Shown: positions 17,174 to 26,510 of the stretch, piece by piece
Layout: each line of letters starts with the position of its first letter
How positions within the stretch are numbered: position 1 is the stretch's first letter
Assembly: GCF_045862395.1 (NCBI RefSeq)
Contig: NZ_AP023087.1
Coordinates: forward strand, 2,356,001-2,420,000
Reading direction: 5' to 3'
DNA length: 64,000 nt
Source of the DNA: Marinicellulosiphila megalodicopiae
GTDB lineage: Bacteria; Pseudomonadota; Gammaproteobacteria; Pseudomonadales; Natronospirillaceae
Notes under the pieces: model-generated
The model's database searches: none
What the model was told of the DNA's origin: nothing
What the model saw: the letters and a program-made list of their open reading frames with translations, nothing else
Translations under genes and position numbers: made by a program

Positions 17174-17974
17174 ATGAATTACCAATGCCCTGTTTGCCAA
17201 TTAGCCTTAACTCAAATCGACAAAAGCTTAAAATGCGATAATCAACACAGCTTTGATATTGCCAAAAGAGGCTACGTGAATTTATTATTGTCCAATCAAA
17301 TGAATTCAAAACAGCCTGGTGATAACAAAGAGATGATATTGGCTCGCAGCCAGTTTTTAAACGCTGGTTATTATCAGCCATTAATTGAATGCATTGCCGC
17401 GCAATTTAGCGAATTGTCCGTGAAACATTTACTAGATGCGGGATGTGGCGAAGGCTATTACACCGATTACTTGAACCAAACCATTCAACATATTGATGGT
17501 GTCGATATTTCAAAAGAAGGCATTTTACAATCAAGTAAACGCAACAAAGCCATCAACTGGTGCATAGGCAGCGTGACATCACTTCCCTATCTAAATGAAA
17601 GCTTTGACGCGGTGCTGTCTATTTTTTGCAGAGTTGACGAAAACGAATTTGCTCGAGTATTAAAACAAAACGGTTATGTGTTATTTATTGGCCCTGCGGA
17701 CAACCATTTACCCAATTTACGCGCCAATTTATACGAAAACGTATTACCGTATCAAACCGACAAACAAGAAGACTATTTCAGTACAGAATTTGAATTAGTC
17801 AAAGAGCAAACGCTAAGTTTTGAGTTTGAAGTAAAAGGGGAAGATATTATTCCATTGTTGACCATGACGCCGCATTATTGGAAATGCTCGGTTCAACAAA
17901 AAGAAAAACTTGCTCAATTAACGTCTTTAAAAGAGCAAGCGGATTTTAATATTAAGCTGTTTAAGAAGGGTTAA
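17174..17974 (+). CDS. rlmA: 23S rRNA (guanine745-N1)-methyltransferase RlmA
   Basis: SAM-dependent methyltransferase that makes m1G745 in 23S rRNA. The N-terminal zinc finger is clear (CPVC at residues 5-8 and CDNQH further on), followed by the RlmA-specific DIAKRGYVNLLL and KQPGDNKEMILARSQFL segments and the SAM motif LDAGCGEGYY near residue 90. Length 266 is normal (E. coli 269). It is transcribed alone and converges on the cyclophilin pair, with an 18-bp gap. Confidence 0.93.
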   Translation: MNYQCPVCQLALTQIDKSLKCDNQHSFDIAKRGYVNLLLSNQMNSKQPGDNKEMILARSQFLNAGYYQPLIECIAAQFSELSVKHLLDAGCGEGYYTDYLNQTIQHIDGVDISKEGILQSSKRNKAINWCIGSVTSLPYLNESFDAVLSIFCRVDENEFARVLKQNGYVLFIGPADNHLPNLRANLYENVLPYQTDKQEDYFSTEFELVKEQTLSFEFEVKGEDIIPLLTMTPHYWKCSVQQKEKLAQLTSLKEQADFNIKLFKKG

Positions 17975-17991
17975 AGCATTTCTTTTTTGAA

Positions 17992-18594
17992 TCACTTAAG
18001 CAATACATCTAATTTAGATAAAAAGTGCACAGACTCGATCATAATTGAATCAACAGGCACATCTCTCATGCCTTTTTTAACCGTTGTTTTTGCATTGGCA
18101 ATCTCATCAACCACATCCATACCCTCTACAACTTTGCCAAATACAGCATAACCGGGCTTATTTTCTTTACCATCCAAAAACAAATTGTCTTTATGATTAA
18201 TAAAAAACTGACTGCTTGCGCTATCAGGCGCATTGGTTCTTGCCATTGCTAACGTGCCACGTAAATTACTCAAACCACCAATCGATTCATTTACCACGGT
18301 TTGCTGGGGGGATTTACGATTCATTTCTTTATCAAAACCGCCCACTTGAACCATAAAATCTTTTATCACGCGGTGAAATATCAAACCATCGTAGAAAGAT
18401 TCATTCACGTAAAATTGAAAATTCTCAACGGTTTTGGGTGCTTTTTGCGCATCTAATTTTGCAACAATCACACCTTTACTTGTAGTAATCACAACTTGAT
18501 CAGACATTTGGCTATTTAAAACAGAAGCCGTAATACCTAAGCCTGCTACGACAACAACGGCAACCGATGCCAATGAAATAAGTACTTTATTCAT
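17992..18594 (-). CDS. peptidyl-prolyl cis-trans isomerase, cyclophilin type, exported
   Basis: 200 residues. An N-terminal hydrophobic segment (about 4-25, VLISLASVAVVVVAGLGITA) acts as signal peptide or anchor. The cyclophilin domain shows FHRVIKDFMVQVGG and the substrate-pocket residues in SASSQFFINHKDN and GYAVFGKVVEGMDVVDEI. It catalyses proline isomerisation, presumably in the periplasm. It follows a second exported cyclophilin by 25 bp; the two are similar and look like a tandem duplication. Confidence 0.88.
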   Translation of the reverse strand: MNKVLISLASVAVVVVAGLGITASVLNSQMSDQVVITTSKGVIVAKLDAQKAPKTVENFQFYVNESFYDGLIFHRVIKDFMVQVGGFDKEMNRKSPQQTVVNESIGGLSNLRGTLAMARTNAPDSASSQFFINHKDNLFLDGKENKPGYAVFGKVVEGMDVVDEIANAKTTVKKGMRDVPVDSIMIESVHFLSKLDVLLK

Positions 18595-18619
18595 AATATT
18601 TTCTCTTTAATAATGGAAT

Positions 18620-19402
18620 TTATTTGCGACAACGTTTTGGGCATTTACATAAAACACGCTTTATATAAGCCAGTGTAAACGCAATCAAACTGAATAAAAG
18701 CGTGACAAACCCTGCCTCATTTTCAATTTTTGTTTTCACAGATGACGTGAGTTTATTTTGCATGGTTTGCTTAGGCGTTTCTATTGTTTCATTTTTAAAA
18801 TAAATAGACTCGATGATCACAGGTTTAACCGGTGAGTTATTATGCGTAATAGCACCAGAGTACGGCGGTTTAAAACGCTGCGTTTTTACAGATTTAATGG
18901 AATCAACCACATCCATGCCTTCAATCACTTGACCAAATACGGCATAACCAAAGTTTTTATCATTTTTAGAATCTAAAGATGGATTATCTTTAACGTTAAT
19001 AAAAAACTGGCTACTGGCGCTGTGCGGCGCTGAGGTTCTGGCCATTGAAATACTGCCACGGATATTGGATAACCCACCAATGGATTCATTTTCTACAGTA
19101 AAAGTCGCGGTTTTCTTTTCCATTTTATGGGTAAATCCTCCCCCTTGAATCATAAAGTCTGAGATCACACGATGAAATACAACATTATTATAAAAACCCG
19201 TTTTAATGTATTTTTTAAAGTTAGCAACGGTTTTAGGCGCGCGTAACTCGTCTAATTCAATAACGATGTCACCTTTATTGGTTTGCATGACAATAATATT
19301 GTGAGAATTATCCATCTGAGTCTGTACGTTGGTTTGAGTCACATCTTGTGCAAACACATTCAATGCAAAAAATATAAGCGCGACAGTCATAAAGGATTTC
19401 AT
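18620..19402 (-). CDS. peptidyl-prolyl cis-trans isomerase, cyclophilin type, with C-terminal membrane tail
   Basis: 260 residues from the ATG at 19402, chosen because TTAGGAAATAAC gives a good ribosome-binding site and the sequence then begins with a clean signal peptide (MKSFMTVALIFFALNVFAQ). A cyclophilin domain follows (FHRVISDFMIQGGG, SASSQFFINVKDN, GYAVFGQVIEGMDVVD). Unlike its neighbour it ends with a hydrophobic helix (VTLLFSLIAFTLAYI) and a basic, cysteine-rich tail (KRVLCKCPKRCRK). This suggests retention in the inner membrane or a sorting signal. First gene of the two-cyclophilin unit. Confidence 0.86.
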   Translation of the reverse strand: MKSFMTVALIFFALNVFAQDVTQTNVQTQMDNSHNIIVMQTNKGDIVIELDELRAPKTVANFKKYIKTGFYNNVVFHRVISDFMIQGGGFTHKMEKKTATFTVENESIGGLSNIRGSISMARTSAPHSASSQFFINVKDNPSLDSKNDKNFGYAVFGQVIEGMDVVDSIKSVKTQRFKPPYSGAITHNNSPVKPVIIESIYFKNETIETPKQTMQNKLTSSVKTKIENEAGFVTLLFSLIAFTLAYIKRVLCKCPKRCRK

Positions 19403-19483
19403 GTTATTTCCTAATAGCAAAAAAAAGAGGATTGTAACCTTGTTTGGCGTCCTTGCCAAAGTAGCATTTCTTAAAATAAAGAA

Positions 19484-20509
19484 TTAGCCTGGAATTTCTT
19501 CAGTGCCATCAGAATATTTAGCAAACCGCGCTCGATCACCATGGGTTTGCTCAATTTCAGGCCAAGGCCAGCCACCAAATTCAGTGTCACGATAATCCGC
19601 AAACGCCTGCTGAATTTCTGCTTGAGTGTTCATCACAAACGGGCCGTATTGGGCAACAGGCTCATTAATAGGATCTCCTTGTAATAACAAAAACTTAGCG
19701 GTTTTCGCTCCATTTTTAACGGATACATTCCCCACTGGATCTAATTTAATAGCATGACCCGACGCAACAGTAGTTGAACCAATATCAATAGAATCCCCCT
19801 CATAAAAATACAGCATTCTGTTAGTTTGAGTGGCAGCGTTGGGTAATGCCCAATTTGCATCAGCTGATAATTCAACCAACCACACACCAACATGATTATT
19901 TTCATCATGAGCCCAACTCATGTTAGGCGCGGTTTCACCTTTGGCTTTCTTATAGCGACCATTAATGACCGTTACTTTTATATCATTTTGGTTGTCGTCT
20001 TTTTCATTCACCACGGTTTTGTTTTCATTCCAAAACATTTTGAAATCAGGCTCACACATTTTATTGTGACTGGGCAAATTGATCCAAATCTGAAACAACT
20101 CAGCATCATTACCTTGTTGCTCACTTAATAATGGAAACATTTCACCGTGCTGTACGCCTTTGCCAGCCGTCATCCACTGAGTGTCTCCATCACCATATCG
20201 CCCCGCCGCCCCCATTGAATCAGAATGATCAATTAAACCTTGAGTGGCTACCGTAATGGTTTCAAATCCTCTGTGAGGATGGGCAGGAAATCCTGGCACT
20301 TTAGATCCGTGATACATGCGCCACCCGTCTTTTAACACAAAATCCTGCCCGATTTGACGACCGTTTAAATCATCAACAGGGCCTAATTTACCGTTACCTT
20401 TTGGATAATGATCAAGATGGTGTACGCAAAACAAAAATGGATCCAACGCTGGCCATTGAAAATCTAATTTTTGAATATTTAAAATTTGTTTTTTCATAAA
20501 TTTACTCAT
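19484..20509 (-). CDS. pirin family protein
   Basis: 341 residues of the bicupin pirin family. The N-terminal cupin has the metal-binding pattern PAHPHRGFETITVA and later KGVQHGEMFP; a second cupin and the pirin C-terminal region (PINEPVAQYGPFVMNTQAEI) follow. Some relatives oxidise quercetin, others regulate redox or metabolic enzymes, so the substrate is open. Two starts are possible (residue 1 or Met5), and neither has a strong ribosome-binding site. Divergent from the ybeZ operon. Confidence 0.9.
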   Translation of the reverse strand: MSKFMKKQILNIQKLDFQWPALDPFLFCVHHLDHYPKGNGKLGPVDDLNGRQIGQDFVLKDGWRMYHGSKVPGFPAHPHRGFETITVATQGLIDHSDSMGAAGRYGDGDTQWMTAGKGVQHGEMFPLLSEQQGNDAELFQIWINLPSHNKMCEPDFKMFWNENKTVVNEKDDNQNDIKVTVINGRYKKAKGETAPNMSWAHDENNHVGVWLVELSADANWALPNAATQTNRMLYFYEGDSIDIGSTTVASGHAIKLDPVGNVSVKNGAKTAKFLLLQGDPINEPVAQYGPFVMNTQAEIQQAFADYRDTEFGGWPWPEIEQTHGDRARFAKYSDGTEEIPG

Positions 20510-20663
20510 TATTGAATCAGTTGACTAAAGTCTACGCTTTGGCATTTATGTGGCAACTGCTATTTGTGCAATAAAAATCCGCTTTTTTGCAAATTATTGC
20601 TTTACTCTTTAGTCGACCCTAGTATGCTAGCCAAATCTTTGTAATTAATTAGGCATACTTTCC

Positions 20664-21698
20664 TTGAGTAAACAAAGTAATAAATCATTGAAAACTGAAC
20701 AGCGTAAAAACTTAACTTTTAATTTAACGCCCAACCACCCTAGGCGTCTTGCTAGCTTATGCGGACTGGCAAACACCCATTTAATACAGATTGAAGAACG
20801 GCTGGATATTAAGATATTAAATCGTGGAAATGGATTTGAAATAGTTGGTGATTTTACGACAGCCAAAATTGCCAAAAAAATTCTTGAGCGCTTATATGTT
20901 GAAAGTGAGCAGTCAGAAATCACTCCTGATATGGTTCACATTAATTTGCAAGCATCAAGTATCGAAGCCACTCCAGTTAATACACATGAAGAGGATCACT
21001 TATACACCCTAAGAACACCTCGCATGCAAGTTAAACCTCGCGGCCCTAATCAACAAAAATATGTTCACCAAGTATTAACTAATGACATTAATTTTGGTGT
21101 TGGCCCTGCAGGTACTGGTAAAACATACCTCGCAGTTGCCGCAGCAGTTCAATCTTTACAAAAAGAAGAGGTGCAAAAAATATTATTAGTCCGCCCTGCT
21201 GTGGAAGCTGGCGAAAAACTGGGCTTCTTACCTGGAGATTTAAGTCAAAAAGTTGATCCTTATTTACGCCCTTTGTACGACGCGCTATATGAAATGTTGG
21301 GGTTTGAAAAAGTCGATCGATTACTAGAAAAAAATATTATAGAAATTGCCCCCCTTGCTTTTATGCGCGGCAGAACCCTATCAAATGCTTATATCATTCT
21401 CGATGAAAGTCAAAACTGCACCGAAGAACAAATGAAAATGTTCCTCACTCGCATTGGGTTTGGATCCACAGCTGTTATTACTGGCGACCCTTCTCAAATT
21501 GATTTACAACGAGGGCAACGCTCAGGACTTCGCCATGCAATTGATGTGTTAGATAATGTTGAAGGCATCAGTTTTACATTTTTTGATTCTAAAGACGTGG
21601 TACGCCACCCATTAGTGCAACGTATTGTTGATGCGTACGATAAATCAGAAAAACAATTAAAATTCAAAGAACAAGCAGAAAAATCACATAATGAATAA
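20664..21698 (+). CDS. ybeZ: PhoH-like ATPase YbeZ
   Basis: PhoH family P-loop ATPase linked to rRNA maturation with YbeY. 344 residues starting with TTG at 20664; no ATG is better placed. An N-terminal KH-like region precedes Walker A (GPAGTGKTYLAVA, near residue 150), ILLVRPAVEAGEKLGFLPGD and Walker B (AYIILDESQNC). It overlaps ybeY by 8 bp and begins the conserved ybeZ-ybeY-ybeX operon. Confidence 0.93.
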   Translation: MSKQSNKSLKTEQRKNLTFNLTPNHPRRLASLCGLANTHLIQIEERLDIKILNRGNGFEIVGDFTTAKIAKKILERLYVESEQSEITPDMVHINLQASSIEATPVNTHEEDHLYTLRTPRMQVKPRGPNQQKYVHQVLTNDINFGVGPAGTGKTYLAVAAAVQSLQKEEVQKILLVRPAVEAGEKLGFLPGDLSQKVDPYLRPLYDALYEMLGFEKVDRLLEKNIIEIAPLAFMRGRTLSNAYIILDESQNCTEEQMKMFLTRIGFGSTAVITGDPSQIDLQRGQRSGLRHAIDVLDNVEGISFTFFDSKDVVRHPLVQRIVDAYDKSEKQLKFKEQAEKSHNE

Positions 21699-22158
21699 AC
21701 ATATAAATTTAGATGTCGCTTGTGATTCATCTGACATTCCTAAATTAGAAGATTTCCAGAACTGGTTGAATCAAACTGTTGATTTTCCAGTTACTGTTAA
21801 TATTCGTATTGTGGATGAGCACGAATCTCAAGCAGTGAATTTTGAATATCGCGAGAAAAACAAACCGACCAATATTTTGTCCTTTGAATTTGATTGCCCC
21901 GAATTTATCGATCCGAAAGAAACGGATTATTTATTAGGGGATTTATTAATATGCGCTAGCATTGTGAATCAAGAAGCGAATGAACAAAACAAACCTCTCA
22001 ATGACCATTGGGCTCATATTTTTATTCATGGGCTATTGCATTTACAAGGCCATGACCATATTGATGAAGACGAAGCCATAATAATGGAAAATTTAGAACG
22101 TCAAATATTGGCAAAATTTAGTATCCCCGACCCCTATAGGCAAGAAAATACAATATGA
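21691..22158 (+). CDS. ybeY: endoribonuclease YbeY
   Basis: Metal-dependent RNase needed for 16S rRNA 3'-end processing and ribosome quality control. 155 residues with the conserved EYREKNKPTNILSF segment and the three-histidine zinc motif HIFIHGLLHLQGHDH. It overlaps ybeZ upstream by 8 bp and the CorC gene downstream by 4 bp (ATGA), so all three are probably translated as one unit. Confidence 0.96.
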   Translation: MNKHINLDVACDSSDIPKLEDFQNWLNQTVDFPVTVNIRIVDEHESQAVNFEYREKNKPTNILSFEFDCPEFIDPKETDYLLGDLLICASIVNQEANEQNKPLNDHWAHIFIHGLLHLQGHDHIDEDEAIIMENLERQILAKFSIPDPYRQENTI

Positions 22159-23009
22159 GTGAAGATCGATCGAGCAAATCTGAAAATTGGCTTACCCGAA
22201 TAGGTAAAAAGTTTTCAGATGCCCCCTCAAGTAAAGATGAACTAATGGTAGTTCTTGAACAGTGCAGAGACGACGACATTATCAATGACGATGCATTTGG
22301 ATTAATCCTTGGTGCATTAGATGTTCAAGATACACATGTTCGTGAAATCATGACACCAAGGGCACAAATGTTCTGCCTTGATTTAAATGATGACTTTTTA
22401 GATATCAGCAAAGAATTGGTAAACTCTGCCCACTCCCGCTACCCAGTATTATCTAAATCTGGTGATGAAATTATTGGTGTGTTAATGGCGAAAGATTTAT
22501 TAAACACCGCCCTATTACATCAGTTTGATTTTGATAAAATCAAAAGCACCCTTCCTGATTTAGTCAGAGATGTATTATTCATACCTGAAAGCAAACGTTT
22601 GAATATACTTTTAAAGGAATTTCGTCAACAGCGCACTCATATGGCAATTGTCATTGATGAATACGGCAGCTTTTCAGGCTTAGTGACCATCGAAGATATT
22701 TTAGAAGAAATTGTTGGTGAAATCGAAGACGAACATGACGAAGTCGAAGAAGATAATATCAAAAAAATTGAAAACCATTTCTTAGTCAATGCATTAACCC
22801 CAATTGATGAATTCAATGAGTATTTTAATTGTCAATTTGAGTCAGATGAATACGAAACCATTGCAGGCATTGTCACTCACGAATTTGGACATCTACCAAA
22901 ACGCGGAGAAACCATTGAAGTAGAACAATTTTCATTTAAAATTAAACATTCAGATGAACGCCGTATCAAAACGCTTCAAGTTTTCACCAAAAGCACATCC
23001 GATTTATAA
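22155..23009 (+). CDS. ybeX: CorC/YbeX family CBS-domain protein
   Basis: 284 residues with two CBS domains (around REIMTPRAQMFCL and RTHMAIVIDEYGSFSGLVTIEDILEEIVGEI) and a C-terminal CorC/HlyC transporter-associated domain. It has no membrane domain, as is usual for the short YbeX form. Relatives affect Mg/Co efflux and ribosome homeostasis. Last gene of ybeZ-ybeY-ybeX, followed by an inverted repeat at 23030. Confidence 0.93.
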   Translation: MSEDRSSKSENWLTRIGKKFSDAPSSKDELMVVLEQCRDDDIINDDAFGLILGALDVQDTHVREIMTPRAQMFCLDLNDDFLDISKELVNSAHSRYPVLSKSGDEIIGVLMAKDLLNTALLHQFDFDKIKSTLPDLVRDVLFIPESKRLNILLKEFRQQRTHMAIVIDEYGSFSGLVTIEDILEEIVGEIEDEHDEVEEDNIKKIENHFLVNALTPIDEFNEYFNCQFESDEYETIAGIVTHEFGHLPKRGETIEVEQFSFKIKHSDERRIKTLQVFTKSTSDL

Positions 23010-23029
23010 TTTTTAATAAATTGCCCCTC

Positions 23030-23061
23030 ACGTAATACTAGAACTCTCTTTAGTATTACGT
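23030..23061. repeat. 11-bp inverted repeat between ybeX and purB
   Basis: ACGTAATACTA (23030-23040) and TAGTATTACGT (23051-23061) are perfect reverse complements around a 10-base loop. No T-run follows, but a TATAAT box lies at 23072-23077. The repeat therefore overlaps the probable purB promoter and may be an operator, or a stem ending the ybeX message. Confidence 0.5.
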
Positions 23062-23108
23062 CACATCCTTGTATAATCGCGCCTCATTTTTTATCTCAGA
23101 GTATTTTC

Positions 23109-24476
23109 ATGCAATTGTCTGCCCTTACCGCAATTTCCCCTATTGATGGTCGATATGGTTCTAAAACTAAATCGCTACGTCCAATTTTCAGTGAATTTGG
23201 ATTGATTCGAGCTCGCGTTGAAGTAGAAGTTCGTTGGTTACAAGCGCTTTCAAACCATGATCAAATCACTGAATTGCCTGCTTTTTCAAGCGAAGCGAAC
23301 GCTGTTTTAGATGGCATCGTTGCCAACTTTTCTGAAGCAGACGCGCAAGCGATTAAAGACATCGAAGCGACAACGAACCACGATGTAAAGGCCGTTGAGT
23401 ATTTCTTAAAAAACACAATTAAAGATCATTCAGAATTAAAAGCATCGTTAGAGTTCATTCACTTTGCCTGTACTTCTGAAGACATCAACAACCTGTCTCA
23501 CGGTTTAATGCTTAAATCAGGTTTACAAGACGTGATGCTGATTGCGATGCAAGAAGTCACTGACGGCATCAAAAAGCTGGCTCATACCTACGCAGAATTA
23601 CCAATGTTAAGCCGTACGCACGGTCAAACTGCTTCTCCTACCACAGTAGGTAAAGAAATGGCTAACGTTGCAGCGCGTCTAGAGCGTCAATTAAGCCAAC
23701 TTAAAAAGATTGAAATCTTAGGCAAAATCAATGGCGCGGTGGGTAACTACAATGCACATTACTCTGCTTATGCGGATATCAATTGGGAACAACACGCAAA
23801 GCAATTTGTTGAGTCTATCGGTTTAACATTCAACCCATACACCACTCAAATTGAACCACACGATTACATCGCTGAAATCTACGATGCAATGTGTCGATTC
23901 AACACAATCTTAATCGATTTTGATCGTGATATTTGGGCGTATATTTCTCAAGGTTACTTCAAACAAAGAACGATCGCTGGTGAAGTGGGATCGTCAACTA
24001 TGCCACATAAAGTTAACCCAATTGACTTTGAAAACTCTGAAGGTAACTTAGGGATAGCTAACGCTATTATGGGACACTTGAGCGCTAAATTGCCAATTTC
24101 TCGCTGGCAGCGTGACTTAACTGACTCGACTGTACTTCGTGCAATGGGCGTTGGTTTTTCTCACTCTTTAATCGCTTATCAAGCAACCATGAAAGGTATT
24201 TCTAAATTAGAAGCAAACGAAGCGCGTTTAGCTGCTGATTTAGACAATGCTTGGGAAGTATTAGCTGAGCCAATTCAAACCGTAATGCGTCGTTATTCAA
24301 TTGAAGAACCGTATGAAAAATTGAAAGCCGTTACTCGTGGTAAAGCAATCACTAAAGACATGATGATTGAATTTGTTAACTCTTTAGAATTACCACAGTC
24401 TGCTAAAGACGATTTACTTGCATTAACGCCAGCTACTTACATTGGTACTGCAATCGAACAAGCTAAAAAAATCTAA
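23109..24476 (+). CDS. purB: adenylosuccinate lyase
   Basis: Cleaves SAICAR and adenylosuccinate in purine synthesis. 455 residues, identical in length class to E. coli PurB (456). Visible are the N-terminal LSALTAISPIDGRYG, the catalytic-histidine segment SRTHGQTASPTTVGKE, and the fumarase/aspartase signature GSSTMPHKVNPIDFENSEGN. It is followed by a hairpin (24491-24517) and the L16 hydroxylase gene; purB-roxA linkage is seen in other gammaproteobacteria. Confidence 0.97.
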   Translation: MQLSALTAISPIDGRYGSKTKSLRPIFSEFGLIRARVEVEVRWLQALSNHDQITELPAFSSEANAVLDGIVANFSEADAQAIKDIEATTNHDVKAVEYFLKNTIKDHSELKASLEFIHFACTSEDINNLSHGLMLKSGLQDVMLIAMQEVTDGIKKLAHTYAELPMLSRTHGQTASPTTVGKEMANVAARLERQLSQLKKIEILGKINGAVGNYNAHYSAYADINWEQHAKQFVESIGLTFNPYTTQIEPHDYIAEIYDAMCRFNTILIDFDRDIWAYISQGYFKQRTIAGEVGSSTMPHKVNPIDFENSEGNLGIANAIMGHLSAKLPISRWQRDLTDSTVLRAMGVGFSHSLIAYQATMKGISKLEANEARLAADLDNAWEVLAEPIQTVMRRYSIEEPYEKLKAVTRGKAITKDMMIEFVNSLELPQSAKDDLLALTPATYIGTAIEQAKKI

Positions 24477-24490
24477 GCTTGTTGACTCTA

Positions 24491-24517
24491 TGCGAACAGA
24501 TATTCTTTCTGTTCGCA
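24491..24517. repeat. 10-bp stem-loop between purB and roxA
   Basis: TGCGAACAGA (24491-24500) and TCTGTTCGCA (24508-24517) are perfect reverse complements with a seven-base loop. It lacks a U-run, so it is more likely a stem-loop affecting mRNA stability or readthrough than a full terminator. Confidence 0.5.
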
Positions 24518-24570
24518 TCGCTCCACCCCATTCACTTCTTCATTTTTCTTTAAACAAGACCTCATCCATT

Positions 24571-25683
24571 ATGTCGCATCCTACTATTTTTGATATTTCA
24601 AACACACTCGATCTTCAAACGTTTATTGAACAATATTGGCAAAAAAAGCCCTGTGTGATTAAAGGCGCTTGGACAGATTTTGAATGTCCTGTTGAGGCAG
24701 ATGAGCTAGCAGGACTGTCTTTAGAGGACGATGTGGAATCGCGAATTATCAGCAACATTGATGACAAATGGGACGTTCAACAAGGCCCGTTTACGGATGA
24801 TACCTTTGCACAGTTGCCTGAGCAAAACTGGACACTGTTAATTCAAGGCTCGGATCATTTTGTAGAAGAAGTACACCAATTACGCTCATATTTTGATTTT
24901 TTACCTAGCTGGTTGCTAGACGACGTAATGATCAGTTTTGCTACTGACCAAGGCACCGTTGGCGCGCATTATGACCAATTTAATGTGTTTTTATTACAAG
25001 CAGAAGGCAAGCGTACTTGGCATTTGGCCAAACAGGCCTTTACTCAAACACCAAAAATGATTGAGCCATTACCGGTTAAAGTGCTTGAAACCATGCCCGA
25101 ATATGAAACCTTTGAAGTAGAAAATGGCGACTTAATTTATATTCCGCCCGGGTTTGCCCATCACGGCATTAGCCAAGGTAATAGCATAAGCCTATCCTTT
25201 GGATACCGAGGCCCAAGTATCAGTGAAACCGTGGGGCAAATTGGCTTTGTATTAGATGAAACCCTAAACGAGTTTAAGCGTTTGTCGTTTGACCCAATTC
25301 AAACCCAACCCACTTATATTTCAAAGCAACATATCGCCCAAGCAAAACAACAAATCATCGATCAATTAAGCGATGATGTGATTGCTCAATTGCTTGGCCA
25401 ACAATTTACCGAGTTAAAACAATCCATCAGCGAAAATAAAATCAGCACCGAACATTTCAAAGCCATGGTTGAACAAGATCAAATTGTTTATAAAGCATTA
25501 AATGCCCGTATCGCTTTTACAGATCAAACCTTATTTGCCAATGGCGAAAAGTACAACTGCACAGATTCTCACATAATTGAATTATTAACTGAGCAATGTG
25601 AGTTTGGTTTAGGACAAATCCCTACAACTCACCTAGAATTAATTCATCAATTACTTGAGTCTGGCGTATTAGAAAGTGAATAA
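24571..25683 (+). CDS. roxA: cupin/JmjC ribosomal protein L16 arginine hydroxylase (RoxA/YcfD)
   Basis: 2-oxoglutarate/Fe(II) oxygenase expected to hydroxylate an arginine of ribosomal protein L16. 370 residues from the ATG at 24571 (MSHPTIFDISN); an upstream in-frame start inside purB is not credible. Iron ligands are visible in GAHYDQFNVFLLQ (His and Asp) and YIPPGFAHHGIS (His), with RTWHLA between them. The C-terminal winged-helix-like region follows. The stop overlaps the next gene by 8 bp. Confidence 0.9.
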   Translation: MSHPTIFDISNTLDLQTFIEQYWQKKPCVIKGAWTDFECPVEADELAGLSLEDDVESRIISNIDDKWDVQQGPFTDDTFAQLPEQNWTLLIQGSDHFVEEVHQLRSYFDFLPSWLLDDVMISFATDQGTVGAHYDQFNVFLLQAEGKRTWHLAKQAFTQTPKMIEPLPVKVLETMPEYETFEVENGDLIYIPPGFAHHGISQGNSISLSFGYRGPSISETVGQIGFVLDETLNEFKRLSFDPIQTQPTYISKQHIAQAKQQIIDQLSDDVIAQLLGQQFTELKQSISENKISTEHFKAMVEQDQIVYKALNARIAFTDQTLFANGEKYNCTDSHIIELLTEQCEFGLGQIPTTHLELIHQLLESGVLESE

Positions 25684-26272
25684 ATTTTGGTTACTGATAT
25701 TATTGGTTTATTGTCATTCAAGCTCTGGCGCTTTGTATATATACGAAAACAGTCAGGGAAAACAAATTGTCACGAATTTACCAAGCAAACAGTCCGGACA
25801 CCAATTAATCTATAGTTCCGACCCAACAAACACATTAGGCTTAACGCAAAAAATACCTCCATTAGATTTTGATTCAAAACTCATAACCTGGATTAAACAA
25901 GCCTCAAAAAAACACAATGTACCGGCAGCTTTGATATATGCTGTCATACAACAAGAATCCAACTTCAAACAAAACGCCACAAGCTCTAAAGGCGCAATTG
26001 GATTGATGCAACTAATGCCAAATACCGCGCAAAGTTACGGCTTATATGATATTTACGATCCTAAAAAAAACATTGATATTGGAACTAAACACTTAAAACG
26101 ATTACTAACTAAATACCAAAACGATATGAGTTTAGCGCTTGCAGCCTATAATGCCGGCGAAGGAAACGTTAAAAAATATAAAGGCATCCCACCTTTTAAC
26201 GAAACCAAAGCTTATATAGTTAAGGTGAAGCAATTCTTTTTAATTGCACAGGAAAACAATTCATTACTTTAA
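25676..26272 (+). CDS. lytic transglycosylase, SLT domain
   Basis: 198 residues starting with GTG inside the roxA stop region. A signal peptide (MNKFWLLILLVYCHSSSGA) is followed by a DUF4124-like YENSQGKQIVTNLP stretch and an SLT/goose-lysozyme-type domain. The catalytic Glu is in VIQQESNFKQNA, followed by SKGAIGLMQLMPNTAQ and AAYNAGEGNVKKY. It cleaves peptidoglycan in the periplasm to form 1,6-anhydromuramyl products. Shorter than MltC or Slt70, resembling small EmtA/YjbJ-type enzymes. Transcription ends at the 26356-26378 terminator. Confidence 0.9.
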   Translation: MNKFWLLILLVYCHSSSGALYIYENSQGKQIVTNLPSKQSGHQLIYSSDPTNTLGLTQKIPPLDFDSKLITWIKQASKKHNVPAALIYAVIQQESNFKQNATSSKGAIGLMQLMPNTAQSYGLYDIYDPKKNIDIGTKHLKRLLTKYQNDMSLALAAYNAGEGNVKKYKGIPPFNETKAYIVKVKQFFLIAQENNSLL

Positions 26273-26323
26273 ATTTGAATGTTTTTTGCACAATTCACAT
26301 TAAGACTGCTACAGTTAACTTAT

Positions 26324-26378
26324 ACCTGTTCTCCCCCTAAGACAGGTTTATTTTTGCCGGCATTAGCCGGCTTTTTTT
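26324..26378 (+). terminator. terminator after the transglycosylase gene
   Basis: A strong hairpin GCCGGC (26356-26361), atta, GCCGGC (26366-26371) followed by seven Ts. A weaker ACCTGT/ACAGGT stem lies just upstream (26324-26329 and 26342-26347). Confidence 0.85.
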
Positions 26379-26510
26379 CGTCTATTCTTTTGTTTATTTT
26401 TACTTATTGCTCTTCCACCCATTAGACCTATACTCAATTTATCACTTCAAGAAAACGTAGAATTTACGTTTTTAAATCGTTAGTTTAAGCAGTATTTGTA
26501 GTATCGATTT

